Shown piece by piece: positions 1-12,800 of a DNA stretch of 64,000 bases (position 1 is its first letter; each line of letters starts with the position of its first letter). The notes beneath the pieces are model-generated. The model searched no databases. It saw only the letters and a list, made by a program, of their open reading frames with translations, and was not told the DNA's origin. Source of the stretch: Datnioides undecimradiatus (Eukaryota > Chordata > Actinopteri > Lobotiformes > Datnioididae); contig WARS01000014.1 in NCBI GenBank assembly GCA_008933995.1, positions 8,665,192 through 8,729,191 on the forward strand, in the 5' to 3' direction. Position numbers and translations under genes: made by a program.

Positions 1-1183
1 CTTTTTACATGCCACCGCGTGCTTGTAACAGCAGTATTAACCTAAGACAACATGCAAAATGCAGCAGCATCAACTTTTCCACCCCAGCATAGGCTGCAGA
101 ACACTTGTTGCTTGATGTAGCTTACCTAATTTCCTCAGGCAATGTTTCCTACAGTCTGGATTCCTTGCAGCGAAAGCCTGATTATCTTTGGTTCTGCGCA
201 TGCAGCGCTGGACGCCCAGGAGGACACAGCCTGAGGATACATGAGGAAAGAAAACTGGTTTTCTTGCAGGAACTGCTGCTGGCAACAAGAAGTTTTCTTC
301 AAAAACATCAGCATGATGGGTATTGATAATACATCAGAGATCTGCTTTCGCTTCTTAAAGTAAATACATCTCTGCATACAGTTTAAATTCTAGTGGGGTA
401 GTGTTTACAGCAGCTTAACCCTCCAAAAAATAAAACTCCTATTTATTTTAGAACCCTCACAACATGTAAAACTCAGGAATTCCTCATGTTCGAAAACATT
501 GTTGGAAAAGTTCTGATAAATTCAGACATTTGTTGGTTTGCATTTCAGCCGCTTTTAGTTGAATCCTTTCCTGTTCTCAGCCGTCAATAAAAACCACCAG
601 CGAGGGGATTCCAATGAAAGATTTATTTTGCTTTGACTAGTACTGAAAGCACAATCAAGAAACAGACAGATTAACAAAATGTTTGCTGTCACTTTCATTG
701 GATTTTGCAGCCTAAATCTGCATCTGCTGAGCACCTGATTAACAAAGACAGCAGTTCATTGCGCAATCTGCTCCTGAACTAAAACATCTCAACCAAACAG
801 AAGCAGTTTTTCTCAGTGTATTGATGGTTAAATTCAGATTCAAGTTCAAGGAGCACAAATCAAACAGTCCATCCACTATTTATTCGTATGTGAGTCATCA
901 GATACTGAGTTCATCAACACTAGCCTTCTGTAAGTTGTGTTTGATATACATACTGTACAAAAGCCTATGATTCATTCAAATGTGTTTGCCCACTACATTG
1001 TCTGTGGCTCTAACATCCCATCTGCACTCTGCTTACAGCTGCTCTTTAGCAAAGCATATTCCCCATAAAACTGACCATCAAATATTGCACGACCTTAGTA
1101 AATCTAGCAGAATACTTTGTCATCTCCTTGAATATTAGCGTGATTCCTCCTTAATACATATGCAATGAGAGGGTGAGACCACA
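1..1183. other. non-coding stretch, no gene seen
   Basis: AT-rich sequence with frequent stops in all frames. I see no credible exon, RNA gene or repeat signature. The open frames near 70-380 overlap on both strands and have no splice or protein-family support. A run of 13 T at 1184-1196 closes the stretch and directly precedes the SINE-like repeat. Confidence 0.6.
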
Positions 1184-1200
1184 TTTTTTTTTTTTTCTTC

Positions 1201-1470
1201 ACCAGGTTTAGTGTGAGCCGAGCAGGTCATCCACCTATCGGAGGATCGGCAGATCAAACCTGGCTCCTCTGGGCTGCATGCCAAAGTGTCCTTGAGCAAG
1301 ATACTGAACCCCGAATTGCTCCCAATGCTTTGCCATCGGTTTGAGAATGAGTATATGAATGTTCCAATGAAGCAGACATCAGTGTATGAATGTGGTGTGA
1401 ATGGCTGAAGCACCTTGAGTAGTCAGACGACTAGAAAAGTGCTCTATAAGTACAGTCCATTTACCATTCA
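1201..1470 (+). mobile_element. tRNA-like SINE / dispersed teleost repeat copy
   Basis: This block matches a dispersed repeat I remember from many teleost genomes. A degraded tRNA-like head has an A-box-like segment around 1211-1226 (gtgtgagccgagcagg) and a B-box-like segment at 1251-1261 (agatcaaacct). A conserved middle follows (gtccttgagcaagatactga, near 1288-1307). The tail reads gctctataagtacagtccat and then ttaccattca, ending near 1470. The B box has lost the GGTTCGA consensus, so this is probably an old, transcriptionally dead copy. A T13 run sits just upstream. No target-site duplication was identified by eye. The family assignment is from memory. The alternative is a non-autonomous DNA repeat. 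Confidence 0.65.
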
Positions 1471-4129
1471 GCTACACAGCTGGCAATCAATACTCACGGT
1501 CAAAAGTCCTAAGCTGGGGATTTCCTCATTCAACACAGAGCACTCCACCTGAAGAAACATCTGCATAAAGTGGTCATCATGTCTGAAAACTGCAATGAGT
1601 CCCGAAACTGCTCTTGCTCTGGCTTTCTGGACCTGCCCCACGTTTAACCACGGTCATAAATATAATGGCATATCTGAAAAGAACAAATCTGTACAAGTAA
1701 ACAAATTCTGTCCACTCAAGGACATGGACGCAGCTATCATTTCTGAACAAGACCTCCGTTTGTCCCGGAAGGCCAAATATAGATGACCAATATTTCAGTA
1801 CAATAGAGTATATGTCCTTTCAGGGCCTACTTCTCTAAACTATGGTTGGAAATGCAGTGAAAGCACATTAAAACAACAGAAACTCTGGTAATGAAGTTAA
1901 GATAAGAGTGAAGCAAGGTTAGCGCAGTATGTGTGAAAAGGAGCTTAATGGCTTTAATCTGAAAGCTGACATTGGTTTCAGAGGGAGACTACTGCAGAGT
2001 TCAGAAAACAGCTCTGCCCGGTATGTTTGTGTGAGATGTTGGTACAGTGAGAGAGGTAGAGTGGTTGGATTTGAGAGATCTATCAGAGAACCACGGTGTT
2101 TTGGCACCATGTCAATGACCTTCATAGAGTTTTAAGATCTGGACTCTTACTCAGCTGTTACACATTGAAAGACCTGTGGCAACTGTCTTATATATATAAA
2201 CCTTGCTGTCATCTGCATAGCTATTGAGAAAATATATTTTTGTAGATACAGATTAGGGTTGCACTTAACACTCTTTTCATTAATTAACCCACCCATTACT
2301 CCTTTAATTGATAGATTAAGCAATTAGTTTGTGAAATGGCAAAAGTTTGAGAAACAGTTTCCCTGACTTAATGTAAATTATTTGATATAATACACCAAAT
2401 AGCAAATGACTGAAGTGAATAGAAACAAACAACAAACAAAAAAAACAGTTAATTTTTGACACTTGGGCAAAAGAAATCTGAATGAACAGATCTACGTTTC
2501 AATTCATTTTGTATCAGTCAACTAATCATTTTGGCGCTGGTTTAGATGTTGACCTGAGGAAGGATCTGATGATCGAGATGAATGAACTGAGATCAGAACT
2601 ATTAAACACAATTCTGGTTTGCATCAAGCTCTAATTCTTCCCATAAATGTAAATGAACTCACCACATCAACTTAAAATATTTGAAGAAAGACAATGTACA
2701 TCACATCAAGCTGCACGGGCCTCCCACAGCTTTCTAGATAAACAGTAGTACTTTAGCACCCTTAGCACCTTAGTTTCTGTCTAAACTTAGGGCGCTAAAC
2801 TGTCTCATTTGAACCACAGTTTTAACTTCATGGACCATGTCCTTCAGAATGAAAAAACCTTGAACTGGGTCACAACCATGCAATCCCGAAGTTAGATTTG
2901 GGGTAAAAAGGTTACATTTATAAGGATTAGTGAGAACCGACAAGCCCGGAAGAACAAGATCAAAAACAGTTGATCTGGAGAGGAATTAAAGAAAGAAAAC
3001 ACCACTCTGCTTTTGGTCTGGAGCCTAGTGCAGTTCTCTAATAGGCTTGGCTCTATTTATGATTTTATAAAGCCTCCATTACCATATAGAGCTGTCATGT
3101 GTTTGGTCCCTGCAATAAAAGACATGGCCATGTGACATTCAGATAGAACACCGACCAGAAAACATGCTGTCCAACAAAGTAACCAGTGCAGAGAAAAGCA
3201 CTATAAGCTACACTGACGACACATCAAAGATGGGATGTATTCTGTGTGCAAAGTAACACCTGGATACAGACCATTAGAGTTAATGCAGACACACAGAGGC
3301 ACGACAGAACTTCAGATGAGTCTGTTTGCCCAAGATTCTGCCAGTGCAAAAGCATATTAAAAGGTATCTCCGTCTACACAAGAGGACACTGAGGGCTTTC
3401 AACACGGCATCCAGTGAGGAACAAAAGGTTCGTGGTTACCAAAGACATAGGCCAAATATACTTTCCTAGAAAGAGCAAACCAATCAGACACTAACTCAAT
3501 CAGAAAGCCATTAAACGCAATGTTTATCTTGTTGTTATAGTCAACGTTATAGAGGTGACAGGATATCTACCCTTGAGGACTTCTCACCTTTACCTTCATC
3601 TTCTAGTCACTTCCTGTTACCACAGCCAAGCTTCTCTGTTTAGATTGTTTATGGGTTCTTTTTTGATACTGAAGTCATTTCAGTCAGTGTTTAACTGCAC
3701 ATTTAAGGGCTTTTTTTTCTCTTAATCTTTTCTTCCAAGCTGGTCTGAAAAAAGAAATGAATGAATCTGTCCGGCTGAGGAATGTCTGAAGGACTGAAAG
3801 CAAAAGGAACGTTTGCCACAGAGAGCCCGCATATTAGGTCGATGAAAAGACCTGAGTGGGCACAATTAGATCCAAAAGAAGGAAAACCATGAGCTTTTAT
3901 TTTGTTGTTACTGTGACAGTTCAATCTTGGCAGAGCGAATGTGATGTGAGCATCCGTCTGTGGAAATGTTCCACCCCGAGGAGAGATCGCTGAACTTTTC
4001 CAAAGGCTCCGTTTCATTAATGGAAGTATGAGATCCTGGTGAGTTCTGACACACCTGGAGAAGGCATTTATCGTTGTGTTACCTATGGTGGACAATGCAA
4101 AGTGCGAGTGGGCTACAGCTGCTCTGTAT
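1471..4129. other. non-coding stretch, no gene seen
   Basis: About 2.6 kb with no recognisable exon, repeat family or RNA. Short homopolymers and a (TA)n patch near 2190-2200 are the only low-complexity features. The minus-strand open frame covering 3703-4095 has no recognisable domain and reads like chance. Confidence 0.5.
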
Positions 4130-4320
4130 CCTTGTCTTGCTTCCTCTTTCCCTTATCTGATTTTTTTCTTTTTACCCCCCCCCCGTGCCATTTGCCCTCC
4201 ATCTTTTCCCTTTCATCCCTCTGTTTAGCTCTCCATCTTTCTCCTGCTCCTTTTTACGCCCTCTCTCTGCCACTCACCCAATCCCTTTCGTCCTCCTCTC
4301 CTCTGCGTTCTATCCATTAA
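4130..4320. repeat. pyrimidine-rich tract with a C10 run
   Basis: The plus strand is overwhelmingly C/T for about 190 bases, with C10 at 4175-4184 and many ctctc/tttc words. It gives spurious long open frames rich in Ser, Pro and Leu. Such tracts can form triplex structures or act as splice-acceptor decoys, but no exon follows. It lies 70 bases before a (TG)n array. Confidence 0.7.
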
Positions 4321-4390
4321 CCTCTGACCAGTCCCATCTACCGACACCAGCTGGATCCTCTCTGATCTCTACAGCACCGAGTTGCACAGC

Positions 4391-4415
4391 TGTGTGTGTG
4401 TGTGTGTGTGTGTGT
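4391..4415. repeat. (TG)12 microsatellite
   Basis: An uninterrupted TG dinucleotide array, likely to be length-polymorphic. Confidence 0.95.
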
Positions 4416-4420
4416 TTCTA

Positions 4421-5900
4421 ACCCCTACCTGTTGGGCAGTGATGCGAGTGCAGCCAGTAACAACAAGGAGACACAGCAGAGCTTTTCTCCATTACACTCT
4501 GTCACTGCAAGTCTTCCCAGAGAGAGACAGAGGGGGATAGAGAGAGCAGGTAAATCCAAGAGAGCAGGCAAAGCTTTTGTTCAGGTTTTGTGAGGTCTGC
4601 CATTGCCCTCTAGAGAGTGAACGCAAGAAAGAACAAACTACCCAAGAAAACGAATACCTTGCTGTGTAAATTAAACCTTTCGGACTTCATATTTCAAAAG
4701 AAGTAGCAGCAGTTAAACTGTTCTACAAAATGCAAGATCTTAAATCATCACCGCGTTCACTGTGAGGCATCAGGGCTATTAACATAAACACAGCAACTAC
4801 AACGTCTGCGCTGCTCTTCCACTTAATGCTGCTCAGCCGCACTTGACAGTAAATCTTTGGGATTGTTTGCTGTACAAATTAAGGACTGAATTTCTTGAAA
4901 GTATCACTAAATCTTGTTGCAACTCTCCTCTTCTAACTGTCTATAGCTTTCCAAATGTTTGCTGGCTCACAGTGAGTCCACACTGAACACGGATCTTTTT
5001 TTTTTTTTTTTTTTTGCCACAGTGTCTTGTTTCTGAATAAGACTGTGAGTCCTGTACGTGCACACTTATGCACTGAGGCATAGGTATTATTTGGTATTAT
5101 TGTAATTTATGAGGTATACTATGGGAGATGGTTGGCTTTTTACTTTAGATACACTGTCTCCTTATCGTTTTGATGATTGCATTTGAATCACAGCCTATCA
5201 AAGCAGGTTTTATAAGAAAGGAACTGTGTTTTCTCCTCTGATGTACAGGGTTCTTGTGTTTTTGTGCGTACAGTTGTGTTCTGTGCTTCTTTGCAAATTG
5301 TACATTACATGTAGACAAGCAAACAAAGTTACTGGAAACCAAATTTATAGCCTATGCCACTTGCGGACTCTGTTGGTCACATGACCCCTTACCTTGCAGG
5401 CTGCAGTGATCTAGTCTCCCTTTAGCATCTTTGGCTTCATTTAACTTCACTGCTTTTGAACGTGCACGCAATGGAACATAGTTTTATCATTCCAAGACAA
5501 CAACCCCTGCTACAAATGAAAAATGAAAAACTGTATTTTTAATCTTTACAAGCTCAGGTAGCAAACGAAAATCACTGAATATGAAAGCAGCGAGGCTGGA
5601 AGCATAGGAGTTATTATAAAAGGAGTTTAAAGAATTGGTTTCCTTTATTCTACAGCAAAACCCACAAATGGCCTTTATAGGATGAGTTAAACATTCACTG
5701 TTTGCACCAGTGAATAAAAGCTCCTTTATGTTTCCCCCTTCTCACACTAAAGCGCAATAATGCTGTAAAGCAATAACACTGTATAGGATGATAAAGCTTA
5801 CTGTTGTGTACTGCACATTGAAAGGCCAGCGCCTATTCTTTTTTAAGCACACTGATGCATGAGAACTGTACTTGGGAAAAACAAATCTTTGAGTTTGTTA
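4421..5900. other. non-coding stretch with T20 run
   Basis: There is no gene. A run of 20 T occupies 4996-5015. The rest is unique AT-rich sequence without repeat or exon signatures that I recognise. Confidence 0.5.
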
Positions 5901-5904
5901 AAAA

Positions 5905-7016
5905 TTAGGGCTCAGGGATCCAACTAGGCTTTTGCACCTCCCCTTGTTTTGAGAGGCTTGGCCAATCACGGGTCATTTCAGAGAGCGGGGTAGCATTAGC
6001 TGCTCTACAAATGCAGATGCGTCCCTTCAGATGGCGAAAAACCTGATTCCTGTTTCCCAAACCTCTTTTGCCTACAACAGCTATGGGCTCATTATGTTCA
6101 ATGCCAGGGGAAACAGGCATGCAGTGGCAAACAGTGGGAATGGTGAAGGGGGCAGTGATGTGTGTGAGTGTGTATGGTGTACTAGCCATGCTGTTTTCAA
6201 TGGCACAAAGCTGAGCATGTACAATTTCCTTTTCAGTGTTATTACAGGTTTCGGTCCAATAATTTAATGGCTTCCTGTTGTAGAAATCAGGTCCTTTACT
6301 GTTCCTCTCCCTCGCCACTGAAGTAGAGTGCTGCTGAGAAGCCCGTGGCCCTTCGCCCTGCGGGCTCTCAGCTCTAGAGGGACGTTTTTGAAAAGACCCA
6401 TTTTGGCAACCACAGCCCAGAGGTTCACCTTGTGGAGAAGGGCCCCTGTGAGATATGAGGTTTCACAGGGCAACAGGCTCCTCCTGCTTCCACTGTACGA
6501 GCTTGTGGTTTTGCTTAGCAGAGTGATTCGAGGCAGCTGAGAGGCAGGTGGAAGGTTTACCACTGCGTATGTTCCAATCATAGCTGTTGACTCCTGCAGC
6601 TTTAACATTTCAGCTCTTAAGACAAGCAGCACTTATATCACAATCGCTTGCAGATTGGCCCATACTGCCTGCTGTACCTTGACTACTTCTTCAGGTGGTA
6701 CAACACACCCAGCGTACGCCACGAATGGCAACTGACCAATGCCAGTGTCAGCTGACAGCAACACTGACAACATGGTAAGCCTGTTTTGTAAGGGCTCAGT
6801 GCAGCTGTCAATGACACACTCAGTGAAGACTGCATCTCTTATTAACAGAAGCAGCCTTTGTTGAATTTCCTTGACATATGAAACAGTGTCATGAGCCACA
6901 GTGGTGAAGGTTGTGACGGATGTGTAGTAGAGGGCAGTTGTGCTTTTAGCTCTTCCTGGCTCTGCACCGTAATGTTTTTGTGTTTTAACATGTTTGTGGA
7001 TGTCCATGCTGGGCAT
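5905..7016 (-). pseudogene. possible degenerate coding stretch (unidentified)
   Basis: Three consecutive minus-strand frames (7016-6633, 6632-6264, 6318-5905) stay open for 127, 122 and 137 codons in 1.1 kb. This is unusually open for the window and has no simple repeats. Near the start of the first frame (6998-6972) the residues H-K-H-V-K-T-Q-K-H resemble the second half of a zinc-finger His pair, as seen in transposon-derived BED/C2H2 proteins. No Cys pair is readable upstream, because a stop lies just before the first Met. No transposase or other domain is recognisable beyond this. The frames change between segments, which fits a decayed element. Chance openness cannot be excluded. Confidence 0.2.
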
Positions 7017-8620
7017 TAATCAAAGGTGTTTTCCCTTGCGTAAAAGAATGGGAACCAGTCTCTTAGCACTGCGTAATCATTCTCATTACCAGAGGCAGAC
7101 TGAAAGAAGCACATAAGCATTACAGACAGCTGGTGACAGCAACTATTTTGGATTTGTATCTGTTCCAACTACATTAAAATGATCACTGGAATAATTCTTC
7201 AGACTCCTCTAGTGACAAAATTATTGAGTTTTAAAAAATAAAAATCGTCCAAGCGCACTATCTTAGAGGATAATCCAGTTTTCTTACAATCTGGACTTTT
7301 TTTCCCCTTAGTTTTGGCCAACATTTAATGTTTATAGTTTATAATGTTATAAAAGAGCAGGAGGTTAGCAGTCAGACACAGCCAACACTTTTGCCAGATT
7401 GGAGACAACTTTATTTGGAGGTTAAACGGAAAGTGCACCTGAAATGTTGGTAATAATCAGACATTGCGCAAGAAGATCTGCACCTGTCAACACAACTGCA
7501 GCACAGCTTGTATGGACTAGTGTTATGGTGCTAAGGAACATCATAGATAATATAAGGTGTGATCCAAAAGTTCTCAGACTGCACCATCAACATGTGAAAA
7601 TGTACCTGATTGAAATGTGGCTGGCATCACAGGGGGCAGTGAGCAACATCTGGTTGGTCAGGAAATGCCAAATGTGTTGGTGAAGCCAAAAAAACTCAAT
7701 GCACCAAAGTGTGCTGATTTAACCAAGCACTAAGGTGTCATTGTGCCATACTTCAGGTCATTCTAGTCAAATTTCGACCTTCAGACACAGAACAGTGCAG
7801 ACGAGCTCGCCATTGATAGTCTGATCCTGAGGGACGAATTCATTTCATACAGCGCCATCAATAGCGATAGACCCGGTTCTTGTCAGCTGTGATTCTCCTC
7901 ATGAAGCTTGTGTTCCAGTTTTCAGTTTTAGAAGTTTACTCTCCACTGAAGTTTGAGGTCTGTGGTGACAATGTGCACAGTGCACCTGATGAATACTGAC
8001 TCACCAGTGTTACTGCTTACATGTGTTTCATGCTTTTTATCGCAATACAAGGAGGAGCCTTTGGACTTTTTGATTGCCTCTCCTATAAATTTATTATTGT
8101 TTGAAAAGTGTATTTATGAGAAAATATTAATTGTGAAGAGCATTTGAAAAAGGAACTGCAAGCTACTACAAGCTCAACTCAACCAAACAAAATGGGTTAA
8201 AATCCCATGTGGGTGGATTCCACCCAGTTCCAGTTGTTCAGGAAAGACCTCACTCACTCACCCTCACTGCTGTCTCTGACTTTCATTGACAATGTGGGTG
8301 AGTAAAATGATATTTTTCCTTAAAGGTTTGCTGCAGTGTGACATTCTAGTAACACACAGGACTATGAATGCTTGTTACACAATGCTTATCTGCACTGTGT
8401 GGACAGCAAACCCATTACCAGCAGTAAGGAGTGAAGAAGCACGCCGCTGTCATGACGATGTAGCGAGACATTAAAAGCACCTCGGGTCCGCCACCGTGTT
8501 TGCTAATTTACATGGATGAAAAAACAAATCAGGTGAATGCTGATGGTGGTTGTACTTAGCGCCGGACTGTGTGTGGGCGCGTGTTTGTCGTCTCCATCCT
8601 CTGGCGCCGCAGCACTCTCG
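7017..8620. other. non-coding stretch, no gene seen
   Basis: Unique-looking sequence with no exon, RNA or repeat that I can name. Short open frames near 7444-7683 and 7953-8147 have no domain and no splice context. Confidence 0.5.
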
Positions 8621-8624
8621 GGAG

Positions 8625-8815
8625 TTAGATGTAGAGAGAGAGAGAGAGATTGAGGGTGTAGTGCAAGGCAATCAAGAGGGAAAGATAGATAAATGGTTAA
8701 TAGCCTTTTCTCCGGTCATGGGGACTGACACAGCGAGAGACGGAAAGAGGAATATGGAGGCAGACACGGAGAGCGTGATTAGGACACGGCAAAAGAGAGA
8801 AAGAAAGAAATGGTA
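8625..8815. repeat. purine-rich tract
   Basis: The plus strand is strongly A/G-biased: gagagagagagagatt at the left, then aaagagagaaagaaagaaat at the right end. It is a low-complexity strand-asymmetric stretch and produces a spurious Glu/Arg/Lys-rich open frame. Confidence 0.7.
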
Positions 8816-8819
8816 AATA

Positions 8820-9140
8820 GCTCTTGTTCCGTCTCCCCCCTTACCCACGGTAATGGAACTTCCATTTGTCTGTCATTAATTCATGCCCCTTGTTTTGTGA
8901 CTCGCTTCTTGTCTTGTTGGCCTATTTTACAGGCTTTGGTCTCTGTTCGCTGTAATAAAAGGCAGGAAAATGACTTTGTAAAAACCAGCAGGCAGATGAC
9001 AGTTGCAGTTGAGAACGCAGTCGGCGCTTGTATCAACAAATTGTTTATGAGACTCACGGCAAGTGAGTCATCCGCCCGTCGTCTTTGCTCCGGAGCAAGA
9101 AATCCGTCTCCAGTTCTTCCGCGGCCCATTAAAACGTTCC
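8820..9140. promoter_or_regulatory. candidate conserved non-coding block
   Basis: High-complexity, repeat-free sequence containing homeodomain-type cores (cattaattcatg near 8874), a TGACAG word near 8997 and a TGAGTCA AP-1-like site (gtgagtcatccg near 9063). It retains several CpGs. The composition differs from its low-complexity neighbours and resembles vertebrate conserved non-coding elements. This is inference from texture only; no alignment was possible. Confidence 0.2.
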
Positions 9141-9148
9141 TTTCAGCC

Positions 9149-9166
9149 AAAAAAAAAAAAAAAAAA
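9149..9166. repeat. A18 homopolymer
   Basis: Uninterrupted run of A. It could be a retroposon tail, but no retroposed body was recognised immediately upstream. Confidence 0.9.
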
Positions 9167-9291
9167 GAGTGATGTGTATTTTAGATGACTTACATGCTTT
9201 CCTTCTTTGTGCCATCTGTTGTGCACGAGTCTTTCAATTCCATGTCTCCACTGTTTCTGCTGTTAGTTGAATTCTGACCATAGTTTGCTTT

Positions 9292-9849
9292 TAGGGGTGT
9301 CACGATAGCAGAATTTTAAGATTTGGTACAATGCCAAAAAAAAAAAGAAAAATTGTTGAAATGAGACAGAAATGAGGTGGGTATTTTTTCTTTTACCAAA
9401 ACTGCCCACATTTCTGGTAGTCACTGAATGCATCGCAGCTCTTTTCGCAATAATGCCAATAGTAAATACACTCTCTGAACCGTCCCCGTGAGATTGTGAC
9501 TTTTATTTTGAAATTGCAACTTCCCCCAGTGCAAAAGTCACTGACAATGTATTTTAGAGTATTACTGCTATAAGGTTCTGATGAGTTCAAGTTGCATCAT
9601 CACCAGAGTCAGAGTGTTTTATGGCCGGGGTCAAACCCCCAAACAGCATGAAATGAACATCATTATTCCTGCTCTGGCCTTAGGCAAAAAAAAAAAAAAA
9701 AAATCTGATTGCAGATCTGTTTATTTTTCCCTTTTTTGTAGCTTCAGTACATTTGATTCTACTGAATGCATAGCTAATGGATATTGTATCATTTTGAACA
9801 TGGGGTATTAGAAAAGTACTGAAGTATCGATACCTCCGACAACACTAGT
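9292..9849 (+). mobile_element. dispersed repeat copy, old
   Basis: The left edge reads taggggtgtcacgat and the right edge reads agtatcgatacctccgacaa followed by cactag. I recall both motifs as the two ends of one widespread vertebrate dispersed repeat that flanks a variable interior. The interior has A18 at 9686-9703 and a second poly-A-like stretch near 9343. No open frame of substance is inside, so this is a non-autonomous or decayed copy. The terminal inverted repeats are weak by eye. Class is uncertain; a DNA-transposon-like element is the likeliest reading. Confidence 0.45.
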
Positions 9850-12800
9850 TGCTCCTAACCCAGTTCACCCAGGAGGAAGCGAGCAGGCAAACCACCTGTA
9901 GATTCATTTGTTTTAAATAAAACTCTGGAAAAACTCTCTGAATTGCACAATTGCTCATCCTCTATTTCAGTGAGGTAGTTACAAAGACAGACGGGCTGCG
10001 GATTCCTTAATTCTACAGGCTTTAGCTTGACAAATGCACAAGATTAAGAACTTTTGTACATGAAGGAGCCGGTGAGCAGTGTTTTAGTTTTACCTGATGA
10101 AGCTTTGAGGACCGAGCGGCTTGACGAAGTGAATTCAAGCGATCAAAAGTTTGTCTTTCCTCCAGCGAGACTAAAGGGTGACAGAGGGACAAAGCGCGGG
10201 AAGAGTTTTTTGTAGCATTTTCGGCGACTGTCACTCGCCTGTCTCTCAGAAGATGAACACTTCATCAAATCGCTCCGTCAGAATTATTAGTCCGCACACT
10301 CTGAGACACCCTTGAGTGACACACGCGACATTTCCAAAGCTTTATGTCTGATTTTGTTTCTCTCTTGTGCGTTCAGTGCAGTGTAACCCTGCTGTTTGAA
10401 TCACATGAACCTCCTGCTGTTTATATTTTGTGAACGTATTAACAAAGTCCATAATGACATAGCCACACTTTCCCTGCCCCACGGCTATGGCAATCCATGA
10501 CTTGGCAGAAAAACACAATGTCATTGTTATTCCATTCCTCACAGAGTCAAATTCCGTCCAGTAAAACGCCCCAAGTCAAGACCAACACAGCTGTTAGCCC
10601 GAAGAGACGAGCGGCTGGCTAACAGCTGCTTCTGAGGAAGGAGACCAACAAACATTGGTCCAAGTCAGCGTGGAGTGCACTTACACACCACTAATGTCTC
10701 ACGTTCAAATCAGATCTAAGAGGTTGCACCGTGGCGGGTTTTAGCATGTTAGCATGTTAGTTAAAGTGCAGCTAAATCTGATTATTATACACAGAGTGTC
10801 CCCATTTGAGTATGAATGTACTTTAATATTGTTTCATCCTTTTCTTTTGCATTCCCTGTATATATATATCTGTTCTCTGTCTTTGTGTGTGTGTATCTGT
10901 CAGATACTCTGTTCTGGTTCTTGCAGGGTGGAAGAGAAGATGGGCCGTGGCTCCAGCTTAGCGTATGATGCTGCTCAGGTTGCCTTTGTTCAGCTGACCT
11001 TTGGCGATACGCTCGCAAACATGGCAGCCACACAAGGACCTTGACATATACGGGTCCTGACAGATGGAGCGGCCAATTGTTTGTAGAAAGAACAGAGGGC
11101 ATGGTTGGTTGCCAGTGCAGTGTTTGATATTTAGGGTGCAGCAGAGGCACACGCTAAATTAAATTCCACATCTCTTCGCGCATCATTTTTAATAGTACAA
11201 CTTTTCAACTTCTACACTGTTTACTTTGCCTTAATTGCTCTTCACTTGGTATTTGTTGGCCAGCTACGGCTTATTTTCCCTGCGGCAAGCAGCGTTATGT
11301 ATATTTTGGTCAAATTTTACATTATTAATATTTAGTCTGTTTGCACTATCTGCGTTGGAGGGGGGGATCCCTCTCGGTGATGCCTCTCGCAAGGTTTGTC
11401 CTCCCTTAATGAGTTTTGCGGAGAAGTTCTGACAATGCACATCTATGATGAGTCAGTGTTGTTTGTTTAGAGAAGATTGCAGAGCACTGTGGGCGTTACT
11501 GAGCTCTTTTCAGACTGGGATTAGTAGCTATGCAAACAGAGGTTTAACTTATATTAACTGTTTTGCTTTTGAGGAGACGGCCATTGTTTAAGTTGCGTTA
11601 GACTGAAGATGGAATAAGCACATACTCAGAAGTGCACGGACTACACTGCAAAGCTACTTTAAAAGCTAGGTCAATATTAAATAATGTAACAGCAGCCAAC
11701 AACAACATGGTGCTCGATTCCGGCAACACCCCAAGTCCTTTAAAGCTTTGTTTTGGCAGATATATAATGAAATTTAACTAGCAGAAATCTGTTTTTTTGT
11801 GGTTAGAGAAGAAATAAAAGGAAAGAAACAAAACACATGTGGAAAGAGCAAGACATGTAGCAAGCACTGGCATGTTCAAACAGCATCAAACTGAAAGGGA
11901 TGATATAAAACCATGTTGAGGTTTGAAAATACTAAACTATTGCATGGGGATATTAAAAGCTTTGAACATGGATGATTTGTGAAAAAGCTTAGTTTCGTAC
12001 ATTTAAAGTATGTTATTTAACTTGCGTACAAAGTTAGCACATTCCAGGACCACTGCTGACTGCATAAACGTGTATTACCTTAATATGGTTGCACCTGTAT
12101 AATGCATTACATTGTCGTGGAATCTTAGTATTCTGGTCATAAATACTATTTATGTCGGTTATCAGTTTGGGGAGGGTGGATGAAATGTTGAAAAGTGTCA
12201 ATAATTCAAAGCAGCGGAACATGGTGGAGGTCACTGAGGGTTATACTGGAATGTTCATCTTGGATCTTATGTGTCTCGCGGCCGAGAAGAGAAGACAAAG
12301 TCCAGATGGTGGCGCTGTCTACTTCACAAACAAATCCCCTTTTTCCTTTGCACTCTTCACCAGGTTCAACAACTTCAACAACAGGTTTTTGAGGTATCAC
12401 AGACTGTGGGAGCGAAAACATGAACCTCTTTGCTTGAGGTAATTTAACACAAAGAACATAAATTCTTCTGAAATGGTCATTTTAAGATGGCAAATCATTG
12501 AACTATTATTGTGTCAACAGTGGAGCAGTGAGAGTTTCTCTGAAAGGCCAAATTACTTCATGGAGGCTGGATTACCAACTGATGGCTCCAGGCTCCCAGA
12601 GCCCAGAGGTCCCCAGAAGCACTTAGTTTACTGCATATCAATTGGTTTTGCAGATTTGATTAATTAAAAATCCTTAAGTGAAGATGCATGAATAAAAGTA
12701 CAATATGAAATAAGGCTGAACCAGCATTATTAGTTACCCTTGTGGTTGTTCTGTCGAACTCTAGCTTCGTTATTTTAGCTGATGTTGTGCACTTTCCTAA

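Noticed and set aside
8810-9172. 120-codon plus-strand frame
   Set aside because: It reads into the A18 run as poly-Lys, and the opposite strand is open too. Explained better as a complex non-coding block.
9149-9703. A18 runs at 9149 and 9686 as poly-A tails of processed retrocopies
   Set aside because: No coding or gene-like body precedes either run, and the second sits inside a dispersed repeat.
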